Origin: Pegea sp. RAD2-039
Taxonomy: Eukaryota; Chordata; Thaliacea; Salpida; Salpidae
Assembly: GCA_034620365.1 (NCBI GenBank)
Contig: JAQGEQ010000270.1
Coordinates: 310,001 to 374,000, forward strand
Length of the DNA stretch: 64,000 nucleotides
Reading direction: 5' to 3'
Shown here: one piece after another, positions 1 through 12,151 of the stretch
How positions within the stretch are numbered: the stretch's first letter is position 1
How the letters are laid out: the number at the start of each line of letters is the position of its first letter
Notes under the pieces: generated by a model
What the model was told of the DNA's origin: nothing
Databases searched by the model: none
What the model saw: the letters and a program-made list of their open reading frames with translations, nothing else
Made by a program: the position numbers and the translations under genes

Positions 1-1
1 A

Positions 2-64
2 GGTCGACAAAGTTTGAGGTACATCAAATCAGGAATTGTCTCTGGTCGAAATGAAAGAAGCTAA
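2..64 (+). CDS. possible last coding exon of an off-window gene
   Basis: Frame 2 of the first 64 bases is open for 20 codons (reading G-R-Q-S-L-R-Y-I-K-S-G-I-V-S-G-R-N-E-R-S) and ends at TAA. The stretch is richer in GC and in non-AT codons than the DNA after it, as the true exons of this window are, and the two bases at the window start (AG) could be the end of an acceptor. No family was recognised. It could be chance, because there is no upstream context. Confidence 0.3.
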   Translation, partial: GRQSLRYIKSGIVSGRNERS

Positions 65-799
65 GTGTTCAAGCTTTCACGAATATATTTTTTCTGAGTA
101 CCTGGTATGCCCATCATTTGGTTAAAAAAGCTATATAAAAGTTAAACTTTGCTCAAACTTCTTTTTAATGTTTATAAAGTTTTCTTTCTTAAAATGTCTT
201 ATATAATAAATTAATAATTTAAATTCAAAGCACTTTCCTATTCCCTTAAAACATTGTGTTTCAAGTTAAATTTTTACTGTTATTTTGATGAGATCAATCG
301 ATTTTCTTTCAGTTTTTGTTTTTTTTTAAGGCTTTCATTCTTATTTCGAAGTGAAATCGATATTTTTGTCCAATTTTGTCCGTTACTTTTTAATTAATAC
401 TACTTACGCAACAACCCAGTTTTATAGAGGCTGTAATCTGTTGATGATTTAATTTCATTACATAAACTTATCATAAATAATTAACTTATAGGCTTATCAT
501 AAAATTTAAACAAAAAACAAAGATTTAATTTAAGATATTAAGATAAACATTTTGGTTTATTGTTTACTATAGAGTAAATAACGTTGAAAAACATGATGGT
601 TTTATGCATCAATAACATCCGAAGCTACTTCTCTCATAGTGATTCTTAGAAAATCTTTTTTCATCAAACTTGAAATATTATATTATTTATTAATTTTCCT
701 ATTTCGTGTAAACAGTACCTTACTCGTTTTCTTTCGCTCTAAAAATTTTATAAATAATAAAAATTGATTATTTTGGTTTCACTTAATAACAAATTTGAA
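65..799. other. intergenic, AT-rich, no gene seen
   Basis: No exon-like open frame, RNA gene or repeat was recognised. It includes the region downstream of the first opsin, which is on the minus strand. Confidence 0.5.
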
Positions 800-3125
800 C
801 TAACCTTTTAATGTAGATTTGAAACGTGGATGATTGTAAACGTATATTACTGCATTTAGTGTAGAAGATAACTTCGCAATTATTGCTGCTATGGTTTCAA
901 TAATACTGGGAACAGATACCTGAAAATCTTAATTAGTACATAAATCTTGAAAAAAAAATTAATAACTCTATCATCTATAGATAAAAATTAGAGTAAAAAT
1001 ATTAGTTTTTCTACAGTAGTGATTTCTAACCTCTTAAAGTTACAAAATAATAGTTCTTTACTAAATATATAATAGTTAATGCAATATAGGCAATAAATTT
1101 AAAGTGAAAGTAAAAAGGCGTTTGCTGACAGGGTTTGTCATGCATTTATAGCTTATATTGAGCATACTTTGATTTGGATTTTTTTATTTATTTCAATAAA
1201 CGCGAAGGAGGGTGCCTGAAAAGAGCACCTCTCGCTAACACACATTCTCACAAATAAATTTTGTAGATTTTATTATTAACAAGACCTTTGACTTAAAACG
1301 AAATTACTTTACGTTTGCTTTAACAACTTTTAAGTTTTATAGTCTTAGTATTAGAAATTAAATACCTAAATACAAGCTCTTAGCATTTTATAACTAAGAT
1401 TCAATAAAGAACTGTTAAGAATTGAAATATTACTTCTGCTTAGTTCAATAGTTTTCATAGAAAGCGACTCACAGATCCGAATATACCCATTAAGGCGCAT
1501 ATGGCATAAGGAGCCCAAGAAACTGTAAAGCAGCAAACACATAAAGCCCCAGTTTTAACTACTTGGTACTCCAGTTTTTTTCGTCTCATTTCCTGCATCT
1601 TGTTAAAACTATCTTTTATTGCTTTTTTATTTAGATTTTTTTTAGCAAAACGAAATATCTCTACATAACAAAAACTGATAACGCTGAGAGGAACTGCAAA
1701 AAAGGTTATAAACAAATTTAGTTGCTTTTCTTTACTGATTCATTTATAATTCATATGTCTATCTTACAAATTGTCTAATCAGCTTTATTCAAACTTATTT
1801 TTCCTAGTATTAATAAGTTAAAACTTAAAAGACCTTCTTTTAATCATTTTCGTCCACGTAAGCAACATTTTTTACTTACTAATGAATCCCAAAACAACAC
1901 AGCAAACAATATAAGCTGAATTTTGTTGCGACTGATCATGAAAGTTAAATGAACAACTAATTCCAATTCCAAAAAGTTTTGCAGGGCTGCCAAACCCGAA
2001 ATATGGTAAACCAGAAATCAGCATTCTAAAATATGATTTTATAAAATCATATAAGTTTGAAATATTATTGTTAAAGGTGCAATCATATAATAAAAAAAAT
2101 GAAAATTAAAAAGAAACTATTTTATATTATGAAGTTTGATTTAATACAAATATATATTTTTCAGTAGATGATCTAAATCTAATTACGGAATTTGCTTACG
2201 ATAGAATCCATACAACCGCAATTTGAACATAAATTCCACCAATTATTTTTGTCGGAGAGATATTTTGAGTTATCATGAAATATTTCTCTAAAGCAATTTG
2301 GGTCAGAATTAAAATTTGTGAGTACGCAAACATGCCATAAAAAAAAGTTGTTAGACTACAAACTAGAAAGAAAAAAAAAGAAAAAATTTAATTATCTGTA
2401 GAATTAAAAATTTAAAGATAATTCTTAAAAGTTTTTTCAATAAAGAAAACTGAAATATGTAAACCGGTTTTCATTATGCTACAAATTGCAATAATTTATA
2501 TAATAGTAAACTTTTATTGATTAAAATTGTAATCTTTAAACATTTTTCATGATATTTAAATCTAGTTAATCTGAAATGATTATTCAATTGACCTCTATCT
2601 CTGAATTAACATCAACTTTTATAAAAGTAAACCTGTTGTTCCAGCTTTCCACCCTCTAGTAAAACAAGCATGTATTTCTAATGGCATCATACATACCACA
2701 CCAATATCAGAAGTAGTCAAAGAAATCAAATTCAAATTTACCATACGTTGTTTGTGTGTGATAAAAGCTCTGCAAAAACGGTAATGATGATGTTTAATAT
2801 CATTTCAAAATAATGCTGACAAAATAGTAGATATATAACTGTTTGAAAATACTTCAATGCAATTAAGAGCTTCAAAGGTAATTATTCAATTTGCTACATT
2901 TGCTGAATTAAACTATGTATACTAGATGCTTAAGATTAAAAATAATTGTTAGCTAAATTATACCAGCAATGTTATTTAGATGGCATACTCTTGCCCATTA
3001 CAATGTACTGACCTATTATATACAAGCAAAACTCCAAGGTTCGCAAGAAGACTACAAAAATTAACAATTATAATAAGAGAGCCAATAATATCATACCAAA
3101 ACGCTGGAACTAAAGTCTTCATCAT
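800..3125 (-). CDS. opsin 1 (retinal-binding G-protein-coupled receptor)
   Basis: Six exons on the minus strand, in gene order 3125-3013, 2769-2633, 2362-2200, 2025-1880, 1693-1473 and 919-800, giving about 299 residues. A seven-helix photoreceptor that would bind retinal and activate a heterotrimeric G protein at the plasma membrane. Seen: helix 1 N in LLANLG, helix 2 D in LISLTTSDIG, helix 3 with the disulphide Cys (VCSLTTFFYG) ending in EKY instead of DRY, extracellular loop Cys in GISCSF, helix 5 FIIPLSVISFCY, helix 6 SWAPYA, and helix 7 Lys (near residue 276) in AKLSSTLNAVIY, where NPxxY has become NAVIY. The alignment to rhodopsin through helix 3 needs no gap. The only start is the ATG pair at 3125, seven bases after an AG acceptor. 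The short C-tail ends in STLKG. The family call is firm; the opsin subgroup (cnidarian cnidops type) is an inference. Confidence 0.9.
1202..1235. other. small GC-rich hairpin in opsin 1 intron 5
   Basis: GGTGC (1211-1215) pairs with GCACC (1225-1229) around a short loop, and GCGA (1202-1205) pairs with TCGC (1232-1235) outside it. It stands out from the very AT-rich intron. No known RNA or element was recognised. Confidence 0.4.
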
Positions 3126-5860
3126 ATAATACCTAAAATGTCCTACAAAGTAACATAAATTGCGACTAAGGACTTTAAGTAAAAATCATACAAATAAACT
3201 GATATCACTAACATGCTGATATATTTGTAAATGATAAAAGTTAATTGATAATTTTTACATACATAATACTAATGGCCTGCTTAGGCCAATTAGGGCCATG
3301 CTGGATATTGTGTACCACTCTATACAAAGTTTTTTTTATTAATTTTAACCTTTCAAGTCTTCTTACCAATTTAGCATTCTTACTATGATTATTATTTATT
3401 AGTGGAAGTCTATTGAGAACAAAATGTTCTCACAAGTTCTGGGTTTGACAGTAACTGGTATTTCAAAATATAAAAGTTATGTAAGATATTTAAATACACA
3501 TCTGCGTTAGAAATAAATTTTGCCTTCAAATAGATAATACTCGAAATCATTCTAAAATTAAAAAGCTACCAGACTATATTCAGTTTCAAAAATTACATAA
3601 CACCAACAAATGTTCTATTGTGCGTCTAAAGTTACATGTACACTTTCTATCTGATTTATTTTCATTATTTCAATAAGCTAAACATTACAATTACATTTTT
3701 GTTTCTAATACCACAACAAATGTTCTTTTTTCTTTCATTCTTTTTCAAATGTCTGATTAGAAATCAGTTACTTATTGAAATGTATTCGTAAATGGATTCA
3801 CTGCATCCTGTTTAAGATGAATTGAAGACAAGCTTAACAAACTTATTGATTTCAATAAAAAGTTTTTAAATTAATATAACATTCACTAGTCATTAGCCGG
3901 ACTTATGAAAATAAAAATAACGAATTGATTTTGCAAATTTGGGTGAATAGCAAAATAGGAGAAAAGCTTGTAAATAAAACGATAAACAAATAAAATTTGC
4001 ATTTAATATCATTTACAATCAAATTACAATTTCTTTAAGATTGGTTTAAAGAACGTTATCTAGAGTTAATTATGGTTTCTGCATGGTGATAATTTTAGCG
4101 AAAAATCTATAAACTAAAGAATGCACATTAACATAGAAGCGGCTGTGAAAACAGGTAATTTTTGTAAATCCAAGTGCCAAAACACGAGCTAACTGTATTA
4201 CAGAATAAGTCTTATAAAATTCTCTGTATCATTCAACTATTTTTTAGTTTGAACAATACAATAATTAACTACAAAAGAATTGTTTTCTGTAGAACTGAAG
4301 CAAGAGTTGCTAAAAGGTTAATCTCATAATTTAAAAGTTAAATCTGTAAAAATAACTAAAACCAATATGTTTATTGTTTGTTTCAGTTCTGATATGTATA
4401 ACTGAACTTTTAATAAAGATTTAAATTGTACAATAATAAGTTGGGAAGTAATCAGCAAATGATATTGATCGTTGCAACACATTTTGCTCAACTATTATTA
4501 CTTTTTTTTTCTATCCAACACTCTTGAACCGTTGTTTAGCTGTAATTGCTGCACGAGTATTTATTGCTTCTATAAATTCTGTCGATTTTCAGTTACAAAT
4601 GATAATAGTTGTTTTGGTGAAACAGATTTTGTAATTTTATTTTTATTGTTGGTAAAACGAATCAAATATTTCCTAAAGAGTTATTGATGAAAATTTAATT
4701 TACATTCTTATCAAAATGTAATTATCAGAAAATTCTAGAAGCTTAAACTAAAGAAATAATCACTGCTATTAAAGAAATTTGAAGGTAAAACAAACTGGAA
4801 GTTTTTTTTCTGATTTTGAAAATCATGAATACACCTTATCAGTCTACAGCCATTTTAGCTTAGAGGTCAGTTATTATGTCTAAACAACTATTTTGTAATT
4901 TAATTTGAGCTTTAATTACAAATCTAACACTATTTTTTTAATGTCTACTGAAAAAACGCTTTAAAGATACCAGAAATCGTTTCAGTGTATAGAATAACGA
5001 CAAAATAGATTAAATTGGTTTTCACAGTTAATCTAATTAGATTGTTTTGATCTTTTTGTAATAGCTGCTTCATTGCTTTAAACCATTTTAGCTTTTTTAA
5101 AAGAATAGTGCTGGCTTTAAACTCATGATAAGAAAAATGATGACGGCGCTATTTGTAAAAATTTGTTTATTTTATTAATTAATCATATTATGTATGATAT
5201 TTTTTTCTCTTTTTACTGTAAAGTAGTTTACCTACCTATAATTTCGTAGAATTTAAATATTTTCTCTTTAAAAGAAATGTATGACGATGACAATAATTTT
5301 CTGCTAAGGAATTGACGTCATAATTTTGATACATGTAGTTTTTTTAAACAGTTTTACACAAACTAAAATGAGAATATTGTGATTACAACATCAAAAAATA
5401 TATTTTCAAATAAAAACTTTCCAGAATGTAAACTTGCTTTTATAAACAAGCAGTAGTTTATACAAACTCTCAAAAAAAGTTTTTGCAATTGACAGTTAGA
5501 TTAATAGATTTATATAAAACTAGTAAAGTAATTTCTTCTTATAAAATATGTTAGCACGATTCGTGAAAGTGAATCAAACTATAACATCAAGCTACTATCA
5601 GTTGATATTTATTGTATTATTAATTTTTTCATGTTTGGTTGTAAGTGGAATGGTGGTATGGTATTTTGACCGCTTTTTTCGCTCTGTATAAAATAGTATA
5701 TCAAAATAAGCTTAGAAGATAGATTTCAAATAAGCCTAAATTAGTTAAGTAATTATAATGCTATGAATACAAAAGTAACAAAACTATAAAACATGATAAA
5801 CGTAAAATAAAATTTACTTTTTAATGAATAGTTAACAAATTTTATTTTTTGGTGAAAAAA
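3126..5860. other. intergenic between the two opsins, no gene seen
   Basis: About 2.7 kb of AT-rich DNA upstream of opsin 1 and downstream of opsin 2. Small open frames, such as one at 4472-4687 on the plus strand, have the AT-driven codons of random sequence. No opsin-like exon remnant, RNA gene or transposon was recognised. An AG acceptor (TTTTAG ending at 3133) lies seven bases before the opsin 1 start. Confidence 0.5.
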
Positions 5861-7960
5861 CTAAAGCGTTTTGAAACCTGATATTAAAGATTTAAACCGT
5901 GGGTGGTTGTAAAAATAAATCACTGCATTTAGTGTAGAAGAAATTTTTGCAAACACTGCTGCAATAGTCTCAACTATAGCAGGAACATCAGCCTGAAAAG
6001 TGTATTTGTTAGTTCTAATGAAATTTGTTTATAAGTCAGCTATAATTGTATACTGGATTACTTAGTTATTTTATCACATGGAACCTATTACAAGTATTCG
6101 ATCGAATATTACCGAGCCAAAAGTCCCCATAAGGGCTACTAGGGCATATGGCGCCCAGGAAACAGCAAAGCAGCAAACACAAATAGCTGTAGTCTTTGCC
6201 AATGTGTACTCCAATTTTTTTCGTTTAATTTCTTGCTTTTGGCTAATACTTCCTTTTATTGATTTTTTATTTAAGCTTTTTTTAGCCAAACGGAATATTG
6301 CCACATAACAAAAACTTATGATTGTAATCGGAACTGTAAAAATGTTTCAACTTTACAAATCTCTTTTTGGTATTCTCTTACATCAACAACCATATTTTAA
6401 AGAAGAAATAGTCGCTAATAAAATTAACGAACCCACAAAGCCTAAAAAAGCTGAGACAAAAATGTACGCTCGATTTTCAGGCGATCTGTCATGATAGTTT
6501 AAGCCACAGCTTATTTGAATTCCATCAATTACTCCGGGACTGCCGAACCCGAGATATGGAAGACCAGATAAGATTGTTCTAAAAGTTTCAAGTTTGATTT
6601 CGATTAAAAAAATAATTTGAAATTGTAAGATAAATATCGTTTATAAATTAAAATTATACATTTGTCAATATTTATTTTTAAACAAATCTAGTTGAGACTC
6701 CTTATGAGTTAAATGTTCGTTCTATCTAATTACTATCTCTAATCAAGTGGTTTTTATTTTCAAGAAGAAATAATATTCAAAATATAACTTACGATAAAAT
6801 CCATACAATGGAGATCTTTAACATAATCCAACGAGCTTTTGGCGTATGGACTGTAGTGCTTCGAATGACGAAATACTTTTCAAGAGCGATTTCGGTAAGT
6901 ATGAAGATTTGTGAAAAAGCAAATATACCATCAATAAAAGCAGATGTTCTACAAACTGAAGACGCGAACTTTGTCAGAATGTTATCTTTTAAGATAAAAA
7001 TATAAAATTTATGAATATAAATATAGTACAAAGTATACAAAATACTTTTACGAATATTTTAAAGTCGCAACAAAAAAATAACAAATATGCAATTGTATAC
7101 AAAATGTATTTCATCAAAACGAATTAATTGTAAATTGAAACAAAAAAGCTCTAATTAAAAGAATACTGACCTTTTATCCCGTGATTCCAGCTTCTATTAA
7201 AGCAAGCATCAATTTTAAATGGAAAAGTACTCACCACACCAATATCAGATGCGGTAAGTGAGATTAAATTTAAATTCATTACACGCATTTTGTTGGTATT
7301 GAATACTCTAAAATAGATAAAACTCATTAAACTATCTAAATGGTTTTGATATCTGTTGTATTAAACAACTAATAAATTGAAAGAAATTAAAAGATTTCAT
7401 ATTAATAGGAATGGCTGTGAAATTTCAAATTCTTTGGTTTTGTTTCAAGATATGAATTAGAAATTCAATTACTATAAATATACAAGGCCGGACGTTGTGG
7501 TGGGCATCAGTGGTCTAACTACAGGAAGGCTTAAGAAGGTGGACGCTATGAAATTAGAAGCTCTGCGCACTGTGGTCGAATATTCAGGCAAAACTCCTGT
7601 TTGATTCTTTATAATTCTATCTAGTTTATTATGTTTACTAGAAGAGCTGTTGAATTTGTAACTTCTAGCCACGCTTTGATTAAATAAAATAAATATAATA
7701 ACAGCTTTTGCACTAAAAGATGTAATTATATATTCATAAAATAGTAAAGGTGTTATAGCAAGACTAAATTTAAAAAAAATTATTATTTTTTTTTTTTTTA
7801 ATTTTTTGATTATTATTTTTTGCTATGAATAATTCATCAGAACTACTTACCTTCTATATACTATTATCATTGCAATATTTACTAGAAGGCTAGCAAACCC
7901 AACAATTAAGATGATAGAACCCAGTAAATCATACCAAGCTTCTGATAAAGGAGCTTCCAT
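5861..7960 (-). CDS. opsin 2 (tandem paralogue of opsin 1)
   Basis: Six minus-strand exons, in gene order 7960-7851, 7307-7171, 6955-6793, 6578-6433, 6333-6113 and 5992-5861, giving about 302 residues. Exons 2 to 5 have exactly the same lengths as in opsin 1 (137, 163, 146 and 221 bases) and the same phases. Seen: helix 1 N (LLVNIAM), helix 2 D (LTASDIG), helix 3 Cys (VCRTSAFIDG) ending in EKY, loop Cys in QISCGLN, helix 5 VVPITIISFCY, helix 6 SWAPYA, and helix 7 Lys (near residue 275) in AKISSTLNAVIYFY. Unlike opsin 1 it has Asp at the position of rhodopsin Glu181 (SPGVIDG) and a second Asp in helix 3. The donor of exon 4 (G then GTTCGT) is weak but is the one that keeps frame. Intron 1 holds an unrelated GC-rich patch. 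Confidence 0.88.
7461..7604. other. GC-rich coding-like patch inside opsin 2 intron 1
   Basis: About 130 bases stand out by composition. The plus strand is open for 47 codons, including DVVVGISGLTTGR and KVDAMKLEALRTVVE, and ends at TGA 7602-7604. The minus strand is also open across it (about 66 codons, 7472-7672). No family was recognised on either strand. It may be a fragment of a dispersed repeat or of a processed gene, or an unannotated exon. It is not needed for the opsin reading frame. Confidence 0.35.
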
Positions 7961-10900
7961 CTTTCAATTCCTGGATTTTTGTGCTCTTTTATAATGCAAT
8001 TTGATTAAAATAAGAATTTTATCTATAGAAATTAAAGAAAAATATCATAAATTTAAAGTCACCTTAAACTTAAACAGACCTTTTAATTATGTAAAGCATT
8101 CCCTAAGCTTCGTATGACAATTACATTGAGCTAAAATAATAGTATCAAGCTTTACATAGATTGGTTATCCTAGTTTATAATTTGATCTACAGTTATTAAC
8201 TTTTACTTGAGTAAAATAAAAAAAAAATTGAATATAAAAAGAAATGAAATTGTTAAGCATAGTAACCAGGCAACTTTTGCAGAAGCATAATAATTGCTTT
8301 AAGCCTTTGTTATATGCGAATCTATAACCGATGAAAAATAACCTTTAGTGAATTTATTTTTCTCATTAAACCATCTTATTCCGATTTTAGTATTTAACAA
8401 TATCTGTTTTTAATAAATTAAATTATGATCACATTAGCCATACTGTATACTACCTACGTAATGATTTAATTGAAAGCAACCTGAAAAACACATTTGAAGA
8501 AAAACATCCACAAAATAGAGGTTTCACAGGAAATCGCAATCTGAAAAACTGATACTCTAGTCAAAACATCTGATGTTTTGTCACTTCAACTAAAGCTCTA
8601 AAAAGTTATTAACAAATAGTTGCTAAAAAATTGAATATTTATAAAACTTTTATTAGCTTAATTTGAAAGTGTTCATTTTAAACTCTCTAACTGATACAAA
8701 CAAGTCTTGTGCTTGACGAGTATAACTACTAAGGACTTGTTCGCTGTAAAAAAGCTATCAGGTACCTTTCCTCTTTATAGTAATGCAAGTACTTCCAAAT
8801 TAAGAAAATAAAAAAAGCTAATTTTGGCTATTTAAAAAATCTTCATTTCATGTTTAATAATTAATCATAGAAGCCAACATTTCACTAGTTTTAACTACCA
8901 CTATTTTCAAAGTTTTCGAAATAATTGGATGTATAAAATGTGTTTGTAACATTTATCGATTAACTACTTATCATTTGTGTCTTATATAAATTAAAAAAAC
9001 GATAGAAGAGGTTTTTACATTGAAATAACTTTGTAGCTATACAATTAAATGATGTCAATCAACTTGCTATTCTAATTGCATCTGACAAAGCTTCCTCCAA
9101 AAATTGATAAGAAAAACATTTTATGAACAAAAAATACATAGAAAGACAATTCTGAAAAAAATCCATTAAAAAACGGTAAAAGACCCATTAATCAATGTTT
9201 ACTATCTTTGCCATCGTTTTTTAACTTATATGTGAGGCTCACTAGACTGTATTCAAATAATTTACATCTATATGTTTGCTTAATTTTTGTGTGTTTGAAA
9301 TTGAATGAAATTAAAGTAGTGATTTGCTATATCCTGATTATAAAAATATCCTGTTTAAGTATGCTATCATGATTTTATATAAATTTTTATAGATGAAGAC
9401 TGTTTGTTGTGTTTTTATCAAATAATTTGAAATCTCTAATTTTTTCTATATGTAAATATAATAATTGTCCATCTAAAATTGAATATTTCTGATGACGTTT
9501 AACCAATTTACATCTTAATTATGCTAAGCCTTATTTCAACTTATATAATTCAGATTTTTCTACCAAGCAATTAGTAGCGAGAAATCTATTATTATGACAA
9601 CAATTTTTTCATCCTGTAACGACCATGATTATACCATCTGCCAATAAAAAAGAATAATATCTGTCCTTAGTTGGCTTTCAATTGGAATTAAATTTTTCAA
9701 AAACGGCAAAAGATAAAATGTTGAAAAAGCGATGATTACTGTAATTTGATGATTGTTCATTGATTAGTTTATTTATAAATGAGGCAACAGGGAAAACGAA
9801 ACAATAAGATGGAGGGAACATTTAAACATTATTGTGCAATAACTGATGGAGCTACATCTTAGTTTATTCTCTGAAATAGCCTAAAACTGTTTGCTTATGA
9901 TTAAATAAGCTAACTAATTATACAAGCGTGTGTGCAGTTTAAAATGGTAGATGATCATTTATTGATCTGATGATAAAGTTTAAATTTTCAGCTTTTTATT
10001 GAGTTCATTTACCGAGAAAGCATTAGTACGAAATGGTTTGTAAGTTGTCCTTAACTATATACCGTTAATTAATTAAGTCTAATCACAAAACTTCAAAAAA
10101 GTTTAGAGTATGTTTAGACTAAAACATGTTCATGTCACTCACAAAGTTTTCAGCGATGTTCCAAAAACAATTTTCGTTATATTACACAAAGTATAAAAAT
10201 TTGCCTTCTTATAAAATACTTCTATTAGCAACACAAAAAAGGCAACTACTTAATGCTTTTCTAAAACAAAGTCCTTTTTCATTAAGGGTTATTAAAATTG
10301 TTTAAATAATTAAACACCAAGGTTAGTTTTCTGTACACTAAGTGCAAGATCTGTAACACATGATTTGATGTTGACTGGGAAGAGCAGGTTTTTAGTAAAT
10401 TTTGATATCTGATTTAAACCAAAATAACTGACATAAAAATCAAATTTCATATAACATTTCTACAATCTCATTTATTATTTATATTCTGAATATATAAACA
10501 TTTATAGCTTAGGCAAGCATACTCTTCAGGATTTGAACTATAACAGAATAATGTAGAGAAACATAAAAACAACTACAATTATTTAAGCGTTTTTAAACTT
10601 AAGATGTAAGACTTCATTTTAAATTAAAGTATACAAAAAAAATGCAGAAGTATTCAAAGCAACGATTATATTGTTTATATAATCGCATATATCATTCGAT
10701 AATACTTTAAATTTAATCTTAAGCATAAAGTTAAGAAAAAACTAGATGACCTCCTACAGAAAAAAACATAAACTTTTTAAGGTCTTTAAAAATTTTTTCA
10801 AGGTTTTCAATTTTAGAAAATAAATGATATTTCTAGTTTCCAAATAATCTTTTTAGTTATCTAATAAGTTCCAAAAGATTAGTGTTTCAAATGTAATGAC

Positions 10901-12151
10901 TCACATAGACTTCTATTGATATTTAGATATAGTTTTTAAGAATCTTTACATAAAGTTAAATCTTTATAATCAGCTGTTATCACTTAAAAATAATCTTAAG
11001 ATTTAAAGGCAAAAAGTTATTTTATTGCGTTTCTTTCATACGAACAATCATAAGCTTCAAAAGTTGAATGAATAATGTTTTATGTTAAGCAAAACCAGGG
11101 TTCCATGACTATTCACTTCACATATCAACAAAGAATTATTTTTCTTTTAAGTTTTCTTTGTATGATTTTATTTACTTTTATTTCCGAATTAAGTTTTCCT
11201 TTTGAATTAACCTAGGAATATTAAAATGATAGAAAGATTGTATTGTTAATGAGGTAATTTTCTTGCAATGTAATATATATTTAAAATATAGAGCAACAAG
11301 TAATGCAAAATTTATCAAAAATAGTTTTCTTTAAAGTTATTTCACCTTAAAGAAGCTGTTATCTGTTAGATGTTTTATCATCAAGAAGTTTTTCTTTTAA
11401 ATTGAGAATATTGCCAGCTTAGTATTGATTAAAATAATAATTAAAAAATGTCAATTATAAGGTACATACCAGAAAAAATTAATAAAACCTTTAGTGTTGG
11501 TTTAAAACAGTTGATGACAGTGTCAAAAGAGTTTTTTTGTTTCAATCTAAATAAGAAGAAAATTTGTCAATCATCATTATTTAGCTTTTGCCTACGTTTT
11601 AATTTTTGTGTTTATTTCTAAATATCTTACCAACAAACAATAGTATTCTTAAATATTGTTCAGTCAAGCGAAACCAATCTAACGCTTTTCGTTGTTATTG
11701 ACGCTGAGACCGTAATAAAAGTAAAACATTTAGAAAAATATCAAAACTGATTTAATTTTCCACTGAAGACTATCCGTTGATGCAAAGTATTCTGTTAATT
11801 ACAGAGCTGTTGAATTAAGTCTCTTACTGCAAAGTTAGATTATCAATGTTAGATATAATTCCAATAAGCTAATTATTGAATATTTGAGTCAAATACTGTA
11901 GCCATGATTTATTAGTTTGCTCATTTTTGGTTGCTTAGCAACAAATGATTCAAAAGGTTATTTTTAATCTTTTTATTTATTTGCTATTAATATTTTGATA
12001 ATTTAATTTTTATGTATGATGCTTTTTTGAAATTCAAAATTTATTTATATAATTTTTTTAATGTGTTTAGAAATAAATTTGATACAAATTGTATTATTTA
12101 CAGCTTAGCTGCTCTAAATAAATACATAAGATTTTTGATTCCACTTTTAGA
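7961..12151. other. intergenic, 4.2 kb, no gene seen
   Basis: AT-rich DNA between the start of opsin 2 and the first coding exon of the C8orf34-like gene, which diverge from it. No exon-like frame longer than about 30 codons with a convincing composition was found, and no tRNA, transposon ends or tandem repeat was recognised. Control regions of both genes should lie here. Confidence 0.5.
12149..12150 (+). other. splice acceptor one base before the C8orf34-like start codon
   Basis: A pyrimidine-rich tract ends in TTTTAG at 12150 and the ATG begins at 12152. A 5' UTR of one base after the acceptor is typical of spliced-leader trans-splicing, although a normal 5' UTR intron is also possible. 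Confidence 0.5.

Noticed and set aside
6078-6308. Plus-strand open frame across an opsin 2 exon
   Set aside because: Antisense shadow of the helix 5-6 exon, whose minus frame has the conserved SWAPYA motif.
6334-6400. Apparent frameshift upstream of opsin 2 exon 5
   Set aside because: The upstream bases are intron. With the acceptor TTTTTACAG ending at 6334 and the donor after 6433, the frame is intact and matches opsin 1 base for base in exon length.
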